This document shows positions 1 to 13,293 of a DNA stretch of 47,081 nucleotides, piece after piece. Position 1 is the first letter of the stretch. The number at the start of each line of letters is the position of its first letter. The translations under genes were made by a program, and so were the position numbers. The stretch lies in assembly GCA_024228935.1 (NCBI GenBank), contig JAAESX010000162.1, forward strand, positions 1-47,081, given 5' to 3'. The stretch comes from Pseudomonadota bacterium. GTDB taxonomy: Bacteria > Myxococcota_A > UBA796 > CAJQPC01. The notes beneath the pieces are model-generated. The model was not told the origin of the DNA. It worked only from the letters and a program-made list of their open reading frames with translations, and made no database searches.

Positions 1-761
<761 letters not shown>

Positions 762-854
762 GACGGACTCCGGGAAGCGGGGGGCCCTGGGGAGGACCCA
801 GGAGGGAGAGAGGGGGGGATGCGTTTAGAAGATGGGCCGGATGGCCTGCGGCAA

Positions 855-5024
<4,170 letters not shown>

Positions 5025-5328
5025 GAAGACCTCAGCGGATGGCGAGCGGCGGTGAAGCCAGCTCAAAGCCGTCGGTGATGGTCGACCGTTCCGGTCTCAG
5101 GTCCTGAACACACCAAAGCGTTGCGCAGCGAGCGGGAAGCTCACCGGCAACGAAGATTCGATGCGGGGACCTTGGAGACCTTCAAGAGGCGGTCGGTATC
5201 TGGGAGGGAGGAGCCCCGAGGGGCAGTGCGGTCCGGAGACCACGAGAGGGCCGAAGCCCGAAAGTGTCGCGAGACGCGACAAAGGAGCCTCCGTCCCGAA
5301 GGTCGGAGGCTCCTCGATGCAGCCGAAG
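5025..5328 (-). promoter_or_regulatory. Structured rplL-rpoB intergenic leader
   Basis: This 304-base spacer has no convincing gene. On the minus strand it shows a run of hairpins just after rplL: the strong terminator-like stem at 5284-5313, a 7-bp stem with a 3-base loop at 5265-5281 (TGTCGCG/CGCGACA), a small GGGC-TTCG-GCCC hairpin, and short GGTC/GACC and CCCC/GGGG stems further on. The position corresponds to the known E. coli attenuator and RNase III processing site between rplL and rpoB, which sets the ribosomal protein to polymerase ratio. The structures are seen in the sequence; the regulatory role is inferred from synteny. Confidence 0.55.
5284..5313 (-). terminator. Hairpin attenuator/terminator after rplL
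   Basis: Perfect 10-bp stem GGAGCCTCCG/CGGAGGCTCC. The 10-base interior (ACCTTCGGGA on the minus strand) can add two C-G pairs closing a UUCG tetraloop after an A-A mismatch. Only TTTG follows, so the U-tract is weak and partial termination (attenuation) is more likely than full stop, in keeping with rpoB lying downstream in the same operon. Confidence 0.6.
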
Positions 5329-5706
5329 CTACTTGACCTCGACGGCCGCGCCAGCGTCCTCGAGGGCCTTCTTCAGCTCCTCGGCGGCGGCCTTGTCGAT
5401 GGCCTCCTTGATGGTGCTGGGCGCGCTCTCGACGAGATCCTTGGCCTCCTTGAGACCGAGACCCGTCGCGGCGCGGACGGCCTTGATGACGTTGATCTTC
5501 TTGGGACCGATGTCCTTGAGGACGACGTCGAACTCGGTCTGCTCCTCTTCGGGCTCGGCGGCAGCGCCGGCGGGGCCAGTAACGGCCATGACGGGCGCGG
5601 AAGCCTCGACGCCCAGCTCGTCCTCGAGCAGGCTGATGAGGTCCTTGACCTCTCCGAGCTTCAGGTTCTTGATGTAGTCGACGACGTCAGCCTGAGTTGC
5701 AGACAT
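5329..5706 (-). CDS. rplL: 50S ribosomal protein L7/L12
   Basis: A 125-residue stalk protein that recruits translation GTPases. It has the N-terminal dimerisation helix region (YIKNLKLGEVKDLISLLEDE), an Ala/Gly/Pro-rich hinge (about residues 37-52) and the C-terminal domain with KINVIKAVRAATGLGLKEAK, the canonical factor-binding helix-loop. Length is typical. It follows rplJ by 64 bases. The stop is followed within about 15 bases by the hairpin at 5284-5313. Confidence 0.98.
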   Translation of the reverse strand: MSATQADVVDYIKNLKLGEVKDLISLLEDELGVEASAPVMAVTGPAGAAAEPEEEQTEFDVVLKDIGPKKINVIKAVRAATGLGLKEAKDLVESAPSTIKEAIDKAAAEELKKALEDAGAAVEVK

Positions 5707-5770
5707 GGCGGTGTTCCTCGTTCAGAAAAAAATGATGGAAAATTCGATGTAGGCGCGTAGGGGCGGGGTT

Positions 5771-6307
5771 CTATTCCCCGCCCTCGGCGTCGGCAAGCTT
5801 GGTCTCGTAGTTCTTCAGCAGGTACAGCAGATCGCGCGCCGGACCGCGGATGACACCCAGCACGTTGCGCGGGCCCGCCTGGAGCGTGCGCAGCAGCATG
5901 ACGAGCAGATCCTCGCGGCTCGGGAGGGATGCGACGAGCTTGACGCCCGCGTCTCCTTCCGCGACCTGGCCTTCGAAGAAGGAGCCCTTGATCTCGATCG
6001 GGTCCTTCTTCTCGAGCGAGCCCTGGATCGCCTTGGCGGCGGCCGTGGCGTCCTCACCCGAGATGATCAGTCCGGTCATTCCGACGAGCTGCCCGTCGAG
6101 GCCCTCCTTCTCGGTGCCGGCGATCGCCCGACGAGTCAGCGTGTTCTTCACGACCTGCATGCGCAGACCGTGCTTCTCGAGCCGACGACGGAACTCGTTC
6201 GTGTGGTTCGCGGAGGCACCGCCGAAGTCCGTGAGGACGACGAACGGGGCGTCAGCGAGATCCGAGGTGAGCTGGTCGACCAGCCCTGCCTTTTCGTTGC
6301 GGTTCAT
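5771..6307 (-). CDS. rplJ: 50S ribosomal protein L10
   Basis: A 178-residue stalk base protein that binds 23S rRNA and anchors L7/L12 dimers. MNRNEKAGLVDQLTSDLADA, VLTDFGGASANHTNEFRRRL and VVKNTLTRRAIAGT are characteristic L10 blocks. The frame is open to 6364, but ATG 6307 has an excellent AGGAGG six bases upstream. The stop codon of rplA (TGA, 6320-6318) lies inside that ribosome-binding sequence, so translation is probably coupled to L1. Confidence 0.98.
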   Translation of the reverse strand: MNRNEKAGLVDQLTSDLADAPFVVLTDFGGASANHTNEFRRRLEKHGLRMQVVKNTLTRRAIAGTEKEGLDGQLVGMTGLIISGEDATAAAKAIQGSLEKKDPIEIKGSFFEGQVAEGDAGVKLVASLPSREDLLVMLLRTLQAGPRNVLGVIRGPARDLLYLLKNYETKLADAEGGE

Positions 6308-6317
6308 GGTGACCTCC

Positions 6318-7034
6318 TCAGCGTCCCGACGCGCGGATCGCATCCGCTGCGTCGATGCGGACACCGATGCCCATGGTGCTGCTCACGGCAACCCCGCGGA
6401 CGTAGGTACCCTTGGCGCTCGAGGGCTTGAGGCGCATCAGCTCACCCATCAGGGCGGCGATGTTGTCCTCGAGCTGGTTGGCGTCCATCGAGGACTTGCC
6501 GACCGGGCAGTGGATGATTCCCGACTTCTCGACGCGAAAGTCGATGCGGCCGCCCTTCAGATCCTTGATGGTCTGAGCGACGTGATCGGGCGCGACGACG
6601 GTGCCGACCTTGGGGTTCGGCATCAGGCCACGGGGTCCGAGCAGACGACCGATGCGTCCGACCTTGCCCATCATGTCGCGCGTGGCGACGGCCTTGTCGA
6701 AGTCCAGCCAGTTCTCCTTCTGGATCTTGGCGATGAGCTCGTCCGAACCGACGACGTCGGCTCCCGCCTCTTCGGCGGCCTTCGCCGCATCGCCCTGGGC
6801 GAACACGACGACGCGGACGGTTCGACCCGTTCCGTGAGGAAGGCTGGTGGCGCCACGGATCATCTGATCCGCATGCCGGGGGTTCACACCGAGACGCACA
6901 GCGAGATCGATGCTCTCATCGAAGCCGGCGTTCGCGGTCTCCTTGATGAGCTCGACCGCTTCGGTCAGGGTGTACTTCTTGGTGGTGTCGACCCGAGAAC
7001 GGGCGGCACTCCACCGCTTGCTGGGCTTTCCCAT
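6318..7034 (-). CDS. rplA: 50S ribosomal protein L1
   Basis: A 238-residue protein of the L1 stalk, which governs release of deacylated tRNA and in many bacteria autoregulates the L11-L1 message. Recognised by MGKPSKRWSAAR, KYTLTEAVELIKETA, FDESIDLAVRLGVNPRHADQ, the central LLGPRGLMPNPKVGTV motif and FRVEKSGIIHCPVGK. The frame is open to 7100, but ATG 7034 has AGGAGAG just upstream and gives the normal length. Ten bases separate its stop from the rplJ start. Confidence 0.98.
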   Translation of the reverse strand: MGKPSKRWSAARSRVDTTKKYTLTEAVELIKETANAGFDESIDLAVRLGVNPRHADQMIRGATSLPHGTGRTVRVVVFAQGDAAKAAEEAGADVVGSDELIAKIQKENWLDFDKAVATRDMMGKVGRIGRLLGPRGLMPNPKVGTVVAPDHVAQTIKDLKGGRIDFRVEKSGIIHCPVGKSSMDANQLEDNIAALMGELMRLKPSSAKGTYVRGVAVSSTMGIGVRIDAADAIRASGR

Positions 7035-7148
7035 ATCTCTCCTCTTCCCTCGGTCGTGTGACCGGGTTCCTGGCCGGAGTACAGTCGGGTGGGCGGCCAC
7101 CCTCCCCCGGGATCAGGGCCAAGGTTGTTGGATGTCAGGCGACTGAGG

Positions 7149-7580
7149 TCAGTCGGTGACGACGATTCCCATGGACCGAGCGGTTCCGGCGATCGTCTTC
7201 TTCGCCGCCTCGATGTCGGAAGTGTTCAGGTCCGGGAGCTTGCGCTGGGCGATGCCCTCCACCTGCGACCAGGTGATCTTGCCGACCTTGTTCTTGTTCG
7301 GCTCGCCGGAACCCTTTTCGAGTCCGGCAGCCTTCAAGAGCAGGCCCGCAGCGGGGGGCGTCTTGCAGACAAAGGTGAAGGTGCGGTCGCTATAGACCGT
7401 GATCTCCGTAGGGATCACCAGGCCTTCGCCAGCCATGGACTGGGTGCGCGCGTTGAACTCCTTGCAGAACATCGGGATGTTCACACCCGCCTGTCCCAGC
7501 GCCGGTCCGACCGGAGGGGACGGGTTGGCCGCGCCGGCCATGATCTGCAGCTTGATCGAGTTGACGACCTTCTTCGCCAT
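7149..7580 (-). CDS. rplK: 50S ribosomal protein L11
   Basis: A 143-residue protein of the GTPase-associated centre. It has the N-terminal proline-rich loop (GAANPSPPVGPALGQAGVNI, site of thiopeptide action), the hinge and the rRNA-binding C-terminal domain ending in GTARSMGIVV. Length and order (nusG-rplK-rplA) are standard. Confidence 0.98.
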   Translation of the reverse strand: MAKKVVNSIKLQIMAGAANPSPPVGPALGQAGVNIPMFCKEFNARTQSMAGEGLVIPTEITVYSDRTFTFVCKTPPAAGLLLKAAGLEKGSGEPNKNKVGKITWSQVEGIAQRKLPDLNTSDIEAAKKTIAGTARSMGIVVTD

Positions 7581-7638
7581 GAGAAATCTCCTGCCCGGGC
7601 CGTGGTCGGCCGCGCGGGCGTGTTTGGAAGCGGTTGAG

Positions 7639-8178
7639 CTAGCTGAGCTTCTCGACCTGGGTGAAGTCGAGCTCGACGCTCGTGGGGCGACCGAAGATGG
7701 CGACGATGACGCGCAGCTTGCCGCGACCCTGGTTCACCTCTTCGACGTTGCCGTTCATCGAAGCGAAGGGCCCATCGATGATGCGGACCTCCTCGTTGCG
7801 CTCGAAGTTCAGCTTCGGCTTGGGCCGCGCGTCCTCACCGATGCCCATGCGACGCGTGATGCGACGGACCTCGGCCTCGGGGACGGGAGGCGGCCGACGG
7901 TTGTTGCCGCCGACGAAGCCGGTGATCTTCGGCGTGTTCCGGACGACGTGCCAGGTCTCATTGTCCAGGTCCATGTGGACAAGGATGTAGCCGGGGAAGA
8001 ACTTCCGGGTGACGGAGCGCTTCTGCCCGCCCTTCACCTCGACGACCTGCTCGGTCGGCACGAGGATCTCGCCGAAGCGGTCGGGCACGCCGAGCACACT
8101 GATGCGCTCCTCCAAGGCCAGCTTGGCCTTGTTCTCGTAGCCCGAGAAGGTGTTGACGACGTACCAGGCCATGGCCAT
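7639..8178 (-). CDS. nusG: Transcription termination/antitermination protein NusG
   Basis: A 179-residue elongation factor that binds the RNA polymerase clamp and couples to Rho or ribosomes. It has the NGN domain (AWYVVNTFSGYENKAK, FFPGYILVHMDLDNETWHVV) and a C-terminal KOW domain (about residues 125-175: RIIDGPFASMNGNVEEVN). The first ATG (8178) has GGAG eight bases upstream; a second in-frame ATG two codons later is also possible. It lies 21 bases after secE. Confidence 0.98.
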   Translation of the reverse strand: MAMAWYVVNTFSGYENKAKLALEERISVLGVPDRFGEILVPTEQVVEVKGGQKRSVTRKFFPGYILVHMDLDNETWHVVRNTPKITGFVGGNNRRPPPVPEAEVRRITRRMGIGEDARPKPKLNFERNEEVRIIDGPFASMNGNVEEVNQGRGKLRVIVAIFGRPTSVELDFTQVEKLS

Positions 8179-8199
8179 GGGTGAGTCTCCGGAAAGCGT

Positions 8200-8583
8200 T
8201 CAGCTGGCGTTGAAGAGAAAGGTCTCGGTGACCTGCGCCCAGACGTAGTCGAACAGGGCGAGAGAGCCGGCGAAGATGAGGCTGGCGATGATCACGACGA
8301 TGGAGGAGTTGGTGGTCTCCTCCCGGTCGGGCCACGTGACCTTGGTCAGCTCGCTGATCACCTGGTCGGTGAAGCGAACGGCCGAGCCGGTCTTCAGCAG
8401 GCCGAAGAACGTCACGAACCCGAAGCCCAGCGCGATGAGCGCACTCAGGGACATCACGCCACCCACGAGGGTGTCGGCCTGGCCCATCATCAGGAGCACA
8501 TCGATCGCTGCGGCACGGATCGTCACGGCCACGCATGCTGCGAGACCGAGGAACGTGACTGAGATGTAGCGAGCGTTGTACAC
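8200..8583 (-). CDS. secE: Preprotein translocase subunit SecE
   Basis: A 127-residue membrane subunit of the SecYEG channel. The conserved cytoplasmic helix VRFTDQVISELTKVTWPDREETTNSS is followed by the essential C-terminal transmembrane segment (IVVIIASLIFAGSLALFDYV). Two further N-terminal hydrophobic segments (about residues 5-20 and 35-60) make it a three-span form. The frame is open to 8745, but the extension is Pro/Gly-rich and reads through the tuf-secE spacer; I place the start at GTG 8583, with AAGGA about 11 bases upstream. The start is less certain than the identity. Confidence 0.93.
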   Translation of the reverse strand: MYNARYISVTFLGLAACVAVTIRAAAIDVLLMMGQADTLVGGVMSLSALIALGFGFVTFFGLLKTGSAVRFTDQVISELTKVTWPDREETTNSSIVVIIASLIFAGSLALFDYVWAQVTETFLFNAS

Positions 8584-8747
8584 GGTGTAGATGGTCCTTC
8601 GACGGGATCCGGTCGATGGTGGTCCCCACCAGGGCTCAGGAGTGTGCACGCCTGGGGTGGGGTCAAGCCGCTGGCCATTACCACGGCATCCGTGGTGCAG
8701 CAAGGCAAGAGCCGCGGTCGATCCGCGGGTGATCCCCAGACGCACGA
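8584..8747 (-). promoter_or_regulatory. tuf-secE spacer, presumed secE operon promoter region
   Basis: About 160 bases between the tuf hairpin and the secE start contain no gene. A TTGACC element is present on the minus strand at 8666-8661, but I cannot see a convincing -10 at 16-18 bases. The tRNA-Trp gene that sits here in some bacteria is absent. A promoter is expected because a hairpin follows tuf. Confidence 0.3.
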
Positions 8748-8771
8748 ATCCCCGGTCCGAGGACCGGGGAT
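8748..8771 (-). terminator. Terminator-like hairpin after tuf
   Basis: Perfect 10-bp inverted repeat ATCCCCGGTC/GACCGGGGAT with a 4-base loop, 25 bases past the tuf stop. No U-tract follows (TCGTGCG), so it may act with Rho or as a 3' end stabiliser. Confidence 0.6.
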
Positions 8772-8795
8772 CGGTGTGTCTGAGAGACTCGAGGA

Positions 8796-9986
<1,191 letters not shown>

Positions 9987-10057
9987 GGTCTGACTCTCCT
10001 GGGCGCTCGGCCCGATGCCGCGTCAGCGGCGTTTTCTAGCGTTTCTATCTGGGGAGA

Positions 10058-10132
10058 TGGAGCCGATGATGGGATTTGAACCCATGGCCTCCTCCTTACC
10101 AAGGAGGTGCTCTGCCCCTGAGCTACATCGGC
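10058..10132 (-). tRNA. tRNA-Thr (GGT)
   Basis: A 75-base cloverleaf. Acceptor stem GCCGATG/CATCGGC, anticodon stem CCTCC/GGAGG around TTGGTAA (anticodon GGT), T arm with GGTTCAAATC. The discriminator T is followed by an encoded CCA. It is the last tRNA before tuf. Confidence 0.96.
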
Positions 10133-10140
10133 ATGAATCG

Positions 10141-10218
<78 letters not shown>

Positions 10219-10230
10219 ATACGAGGCGCA

Positions 10231-10259
10231 CGCCAGCCCCCGAGTGGTAGGGGCTGGCG
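10231..10259 (-). other. Hairpin in the tRNA-Tyr/tRNA-Gly spacer
   Basis: Perfect 10-bp inverted repeat CGCCAGCCCC/GGGGCTGGCG with a 9-base loop between two tRNA genes. Seven bases of each arm equal the two acceptor strands of the neighbouring tRNA-Thr(TGT). It may be a processing signal or a partial terminator; no U-tract. Confidence 0.5.
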
Positions 10260-10273
10260 ATTGCTTCGGGTAA

Positions 10274-10358
10274 TGGTGGGGGATGGTGGATTTGAACCAC
10301 CGTAGGCAGAGCCGACGGGTTTACAGCCCGTTCCCTTTGGCCACTCGGGCAATCCCCC
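10274..10358 (-). tRNA. tRNA-Tyr (GTA)
   Basis: An 85-base class II tRNA with a long variable arm. Acceptor stem GGGGGAT/ATCCCCC, anticodon stem ACGGG/CCCGT around CTGTAAA (anticodon GTA), T arm with GGTTCAAATCC. Discriminator A followed by an encoded CCA. Confidence 0.97.
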
Positions 10359-10396
10359 AAAATGTGAAGATCAACCTCTCCTGCGGAAAGACCGCT

Positions 10397-10469
10397 TGCT
10401 GGCGGTGGGACTTGAACCCGCAACCTGCGGTTTACAAGACCGCTGCTCTACCAGTTGAGCTACGCCAGC
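10397..10469 (-). tRNA. tRNA-Thr (TGT)
   Basis: A 73-base cloverleaf. Acceptor stem GCTGGCG/CGCCAGC, anticodon stem GCGGT/ACCGC around CTTGTAA (anticodon TGT), T arm with GGGTTCAAGTCC. Discriminator A; no CCA is encoded (AGC follows). It is the first gene of the tRNA-tuf transcript. Confidence 0.96.
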
Positions 10470-10509
10470 CGACGGTCTCACCTACCGATTTTTCACCGGT
10501 CAGCGAGGT

Positions 10510-10545
10510 GGCCCCCCTTTTAGTCATGACGATCACGGGTGTCAA
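10510..10545 (-). promoter_or_regulatory. Sigma70-type promoter of the tRNA-tuf operon
   Basis: On the minus strand a perfect -35 TTGACA (10545-10540), a 17-base spacer and a -10 TAAAAG (10522-10517), followed by a G/C-only discriminator (GGGGGCC) before the expected start near 10510. It lies about 40 bases upstream of tRNA-Thr(TGT). A GC-rich discriminator is typical of ppGpp-controlled stable RNA promoters; that control is inferred. Confidence 0.75.
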
Positions 10546-10576
10546 CCCATGCGATGCACGACGTGAGAGCGCCTGT

Positions 10577-11590
10577 TCAGGGGGTCTCTGGAAGGGCGAA
10601 GCTGCCGGCGGGGTGAGCGTCCACGAGGGCCAGCTCCTGGACCTCGAGGCGGCTGACCACAGCGCCGTCTCGAGAGAGCGTCACGTCGAAGGGAACGACG
10701 AGACCGGTGTCGAGCTCGCGCCAGTCCGCGAACGCGTGCTGGGCCTCGCCTGAGTCCGAGCGGACGACGACCTCGACGATCCGCCAGTCCTCCTCTGCGA
10801 CCTCGACCCGAAGGCCGCGAGCCGAGTCCGCTCCAGCCTCGAGGACGTAGAGGCGATCGCCCCCCTCCCCCTCGACGGACACCGTCTCGAGCTGGGCCCA
10901 GACCGGATCGGTGTCCACCAGGTGCCCGAAGCCGAGAGGCAAGGCCAGCAGCTGCTCGGGCTCGAAGCCGCCGAGCACCTCGCGGGCGCGGGCCTCGTCC
11001 TGAGCCAGCCGTTCGCCGTCGACACGCATCCAGCTACCGTCGTCGGTGACCACGGTCGTGCTCGCGCGGACGGGGTCCTCGCCGTGCACGGTCAGGCGGA
11101 GATCGCTCGCCTCGCGCAGGAGCTGGTGCTCAGCCCGAAGCTCGACGCCGTCCTGCATCACGGTGCGGACGTAGACGAAGCGGACGCCCGAGGCATCGGC
11201 CAGGACGGCCGCGCCGCCGTCCCTTCCACCGACTGCCCGGACAGCGTGCTCGAGGATCACCCCCGAGGCGGGATGCCCCGGCTCGACGACCGGCCCGGCC
11301 ACGGCGGGCGGCTCGACCGCGATGGGCTGCAGCTCGCCGAGGATCACGAGCGTCATGCCCGAGGCCTCGGCCAGCTCGGTGGCCGCCGACTCGGCGGTGG
11401 CCGCATCGGCGAAGCCCTCGATGCGGACCGTGTACTCCCAGCCCTGTCCCGCGACGTACCGACGGACCAGTCGGGCGTCGTGACCGGCGGTCTCGGCGGC
11501 CTGGCGCATGGACAGCGCTTCCCCACGCGTGGAGACGGGCATCGACTCGAGCGACGCCGCCTGTGCGGCAGCGAGGAGCAGGAGAGTCAC
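10577..11590 (-). CDS. Exported protein of unknown function, possibly LolA-fold-like
   Basis: A 337-residue protein that I do not recognise with certainty. It starts MTLLLLAAAQAASLES, a very short uncharged export signal. About residues 20-75 form a small alpha/beta module (SMRQAAETAGHDARLVRRYV, YTVRIEGFADAATAESAATE). The long C-terminal part is rich in beta-strand patterns (VQELALVDAHPAGSFALPET at the end) and recalls periplasmic LolA-like outer-membrane lipoprotein sorting proteins. Start GTG 11590 overlaps the TGA of the upstream HEAT gene by four bases, so it is translationally coupled; the frame is open to 11701 but that stretch lacks a signal. It is the last gene of the run that begins at 16011. 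Confidence 0.75.
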   Translation of the reverse strand: MTLLLLAAAQAASLESMPVSTRGEALSMRQAAETAGHDARLVRRYVAGQGWEYTVRIEGFADAATAESAATELAEASGMTLVILGELQPIAVEPPAVAGPVVEPGHPASGVILEHAVRAVGGRDGGAAVLADASGVRFVYVRTVMQDGVELRAEHQLLREASDLRLTVHGEDPVRASTTVVTDDGSWMRVDGERLAQDEARAREVLGGFEPEQLLALPLGFGHLVDTDPVWAQLETVSVEGEGGDRLYVLEAGADSARGLRVEVAEEDWRIVEVVVRSDSGEAQHAFADWRELDTGLVVPFDVTLSRDGAVVSRLEVQELALVDAHPAGSFALPETP

Positions 11591-12306
11591 CGGAGGACCT
11601 CGGCGCTGAGGGAGAGGATCGCCGCGTCGTCCTCGTGTTCGGCCGCAGCCGAGAGCTCGTCGCGGATCGCGGACGTATCGCGACCGACCAGCGCCAGCCA
11701 AGCCGCTCGCCGAACCGCAGGAGACGGGTCGGAGACCAGGGCGAGGTAGGCGTCGTCGGCCCCCACCACGTCCGCCAGCCGCCGGGCGGACCAGGCACGC
11801 ACCGTCGGGTCGGGATCCTCGGCGCCCGCGAGGGCCGGGGCGTCGGCCCCGTCGATGAGGCCATGTCGGTCCCGCAGCTCCTGACGGCAGGCCTCGGGCA
11901 GCGGCGGGACCCGCTCGAGCGCTCGGACCAGCTCGCGCCAGGTGAGCTCGGCGGGTTGGAGCCGCAGGATCTCCAGCGCGGCGAGGCAGAACAGCATGTC
12001 GTCCTCCCCTCCCCCGGTCGCGGCATCGAACAACGGCTCGACCCCGCGCGGATCACCGGACACAGCGAACGCTCGAGCTGCGGACCGGCGGCCCTCGGGC
12101 GTTCCGGTCGCGAGGACCTCGGTCAGGAACGCGATGTCCCGCTCGGTCGGGTGCTCCAAGTCCACCGACGGTCCGGTGTCGTCCAAGACGGGCTCGACGA
12201 CCGGAGCCTCGCTCGGCTCGGGCCGGACCCAGGTCTGGGCCAGGACGGCCGCCCCGATCAAGAGAGCCAGGACAGCGAGCCCGAAGACCGGCCGGCGGTC
12301 CGTCAC
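11587..12306 (-). CDS. Membrane-anchored HEAT-repeat protein
   Basis: A 239-residue protein with an N-terminal transmembrane anchor (VFGLAVLALLIGAAVLAQTW, residues 7-26) and an acidic linker, then alpha-helical HEAT-like repeats (EGRRSAARAFAVSGDPRGVE, DPTVRAWSARRLADVVGADD, SPAVRRAAWLALVGRDTSA). HEAT repeats form protein-binding scaffolds, here probably periplasmic. GTG 12306 overlaps the TGA of the M50 protease gene by four bases and its own stop overlaps the next gene the same way, so the three products are coupled and may act together at the envelope. No enzymatic motif is visible. Confidence 0.8.
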   Translation of the reverse strand: MTDRRPVFGLAVLALLIGAAVLAQTWVRPEPSEAPVVEPVLDDTGPSVDLEHPTERDIAFLTEVLATGTPEGRRSAARAFAVSGDPRGVEPLFDAATGGGEDDMLFCLAALEILRLQPAELTWRELVRALERVPPLPEACRQELRDRHGLIDGADAPALAGAEDPDPTVRAWSARRLADVVGADDAYLALVSDPSPAVRRAAWLALVGRDTSAIRDELSAAAEHEDDAAILSLSAEVLR

Positions 12307-13289
12307 GGCGTCACCGCGATCACGTCGGGCTCGATGGGGAGTGGCATGAAGGTCAGCACGAAGAGGATCAGCACGAGCACCGCGATGACGCGCGCCCGGG
12401 TCGTGAGCGGGGGCTCGGAGGGGACCTCCATGTTGCGGTCGGCGCCGGTCTTCCAGAGCAGGACCGCCCAGACGAGCCACCCGGTCCACCCGAGGATCCC
12501 GCCAGCCACCGCCAGACCCAGGAGGACCTTGCTGATCCGACGGGCGTGGTCCGGGACCAACGCACCCAGGACGTGCCCGCCGTCGAGCTGCCCGATGGGG
12601 ACGAGGTTCAGCGCCGTGAGGAAGCAGCCCACCCAGCCGGCCATGGCCATCGGCGACAGCGTGTCGAACCGCCCGGGAGGCGCACCCAGGATCCAGCTGC
12701 CCAGCAGGTCCATCACGAGGGGGTTGTTGAAGATGAGCACCGGGGCGTGGCCGTCGGGGACCGGCTCGGAGCCGAGGCTCAACAGCCAGGCGAGCGGCTC
12801 CCAGGCGAACACCGCGTCGAGCCAGCCCGGCTCGGCGACCACCTCGGGGAGGAGGATCTCCGGCGGCGGCCCGGTGTCCGGGAGTCCGAACACGAGCGCC
12901 AGGAACGCGACCGCGGCGCCGGCGAGCGGTCCCGCGGCCCCCATCTCCAGCAGGGCGGTGCGGCTCTGCGGCGGGCTCTTCAGGCGGATGACCGCGCCGA
13001 AGGTGCCGAAGAAGAACGGGACGGGGATGAAGTAGGGCAGCGACAGCCGGAACCCGTGACGCCTCGCCACGATGTAGTGGCCCATCTCATGCGCACCGAG
13101 GATGGCCATGAGCGTCGCAGCGAAGGTCCCCGCCTGACGCATCGTGTCGGGATCGCGCAGCGGGTCCCCGCCGACCCAGAGCCAGCCGTAAGTGAAGTAG
13201 ACGCACACGAGCGTCGCCGTGAACAGCGCGAGGCTGGTCCGGCGGGCTCGCTTCGTCTCCCCCTGCGAGGTGGGGTCAACCTCGCTCAA
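12303..13289 (-). CDS. Site-2-type intramembrane metalloprotease (peptidase M50 family)
   Basis: A 328-residue polytopic membrane protein. The zinc motif HEMGH is at residues 67-71 inside a hydrophobic helix, and the second catalytic motif LNLVPIGQLDGGH is at about 227-239. These are the two signatures of S2P proteases, which cut transmembrane segments of anti-sigma factors or precursors. There is no PDZ domain; the arrangement (FIPVPFFFGTFGAVI after the first motif) resembles the EGY/plant-chloroplast-like subgroup. An approximately 50-residue insert (about 140-190) precedes the second motif. I chose TTG 13289, four bases past the upstream stop, giving MSEVDPTSQG; the ribosome site is weak. 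The adjacent HEAT protein could be partner or substrate, which is inference. Confidence 0.88.
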   Translation of the reverse strand: MSEVDPTSQGETKRARRTSLALFTATLVCVYFTYGWLWVGGDPLRDPDTMRQAGTFAATLMAILGAHEMGHYIVARRHGFRLSLPYFIPVPFFFGTFGAVIRLKSPPQSRTALLEMGAAGPLAGAAVAFLALVFGLPDTGPPPEILLPEVVAEPGWLDAVFAWEPLAWLLSLGSEPVPDGHAPVLIFNNPLVMDLLGSWILGAPPGRFDTLSPMAMAGWVGCFLTALNLVPIGQLDGGHVLGALVPDHARRISKVLLGLAVAGGILGWTGWLVWAVLLWKTGADRNMEVPSEPPLTTRARVIAVLVLILFVLTFMPLPIEPDVIAVTP

Positions 13290-13293
13290 GCGC

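Noticed and set aside
762..854. A terminator or small gene between rpoB and rpoC
   Set aside because: Only a weak GGCC/GGCC stem is present, and the spacer is too short and purine/pyrimidine-biased for a gene; cotranscription is expected.
8584..8795. tRNA-Trp or another small gene between tuf and secE
   Set aside because: No cloverleaf could be formed; only a hairpin after tuf and a possible -35 are visible.
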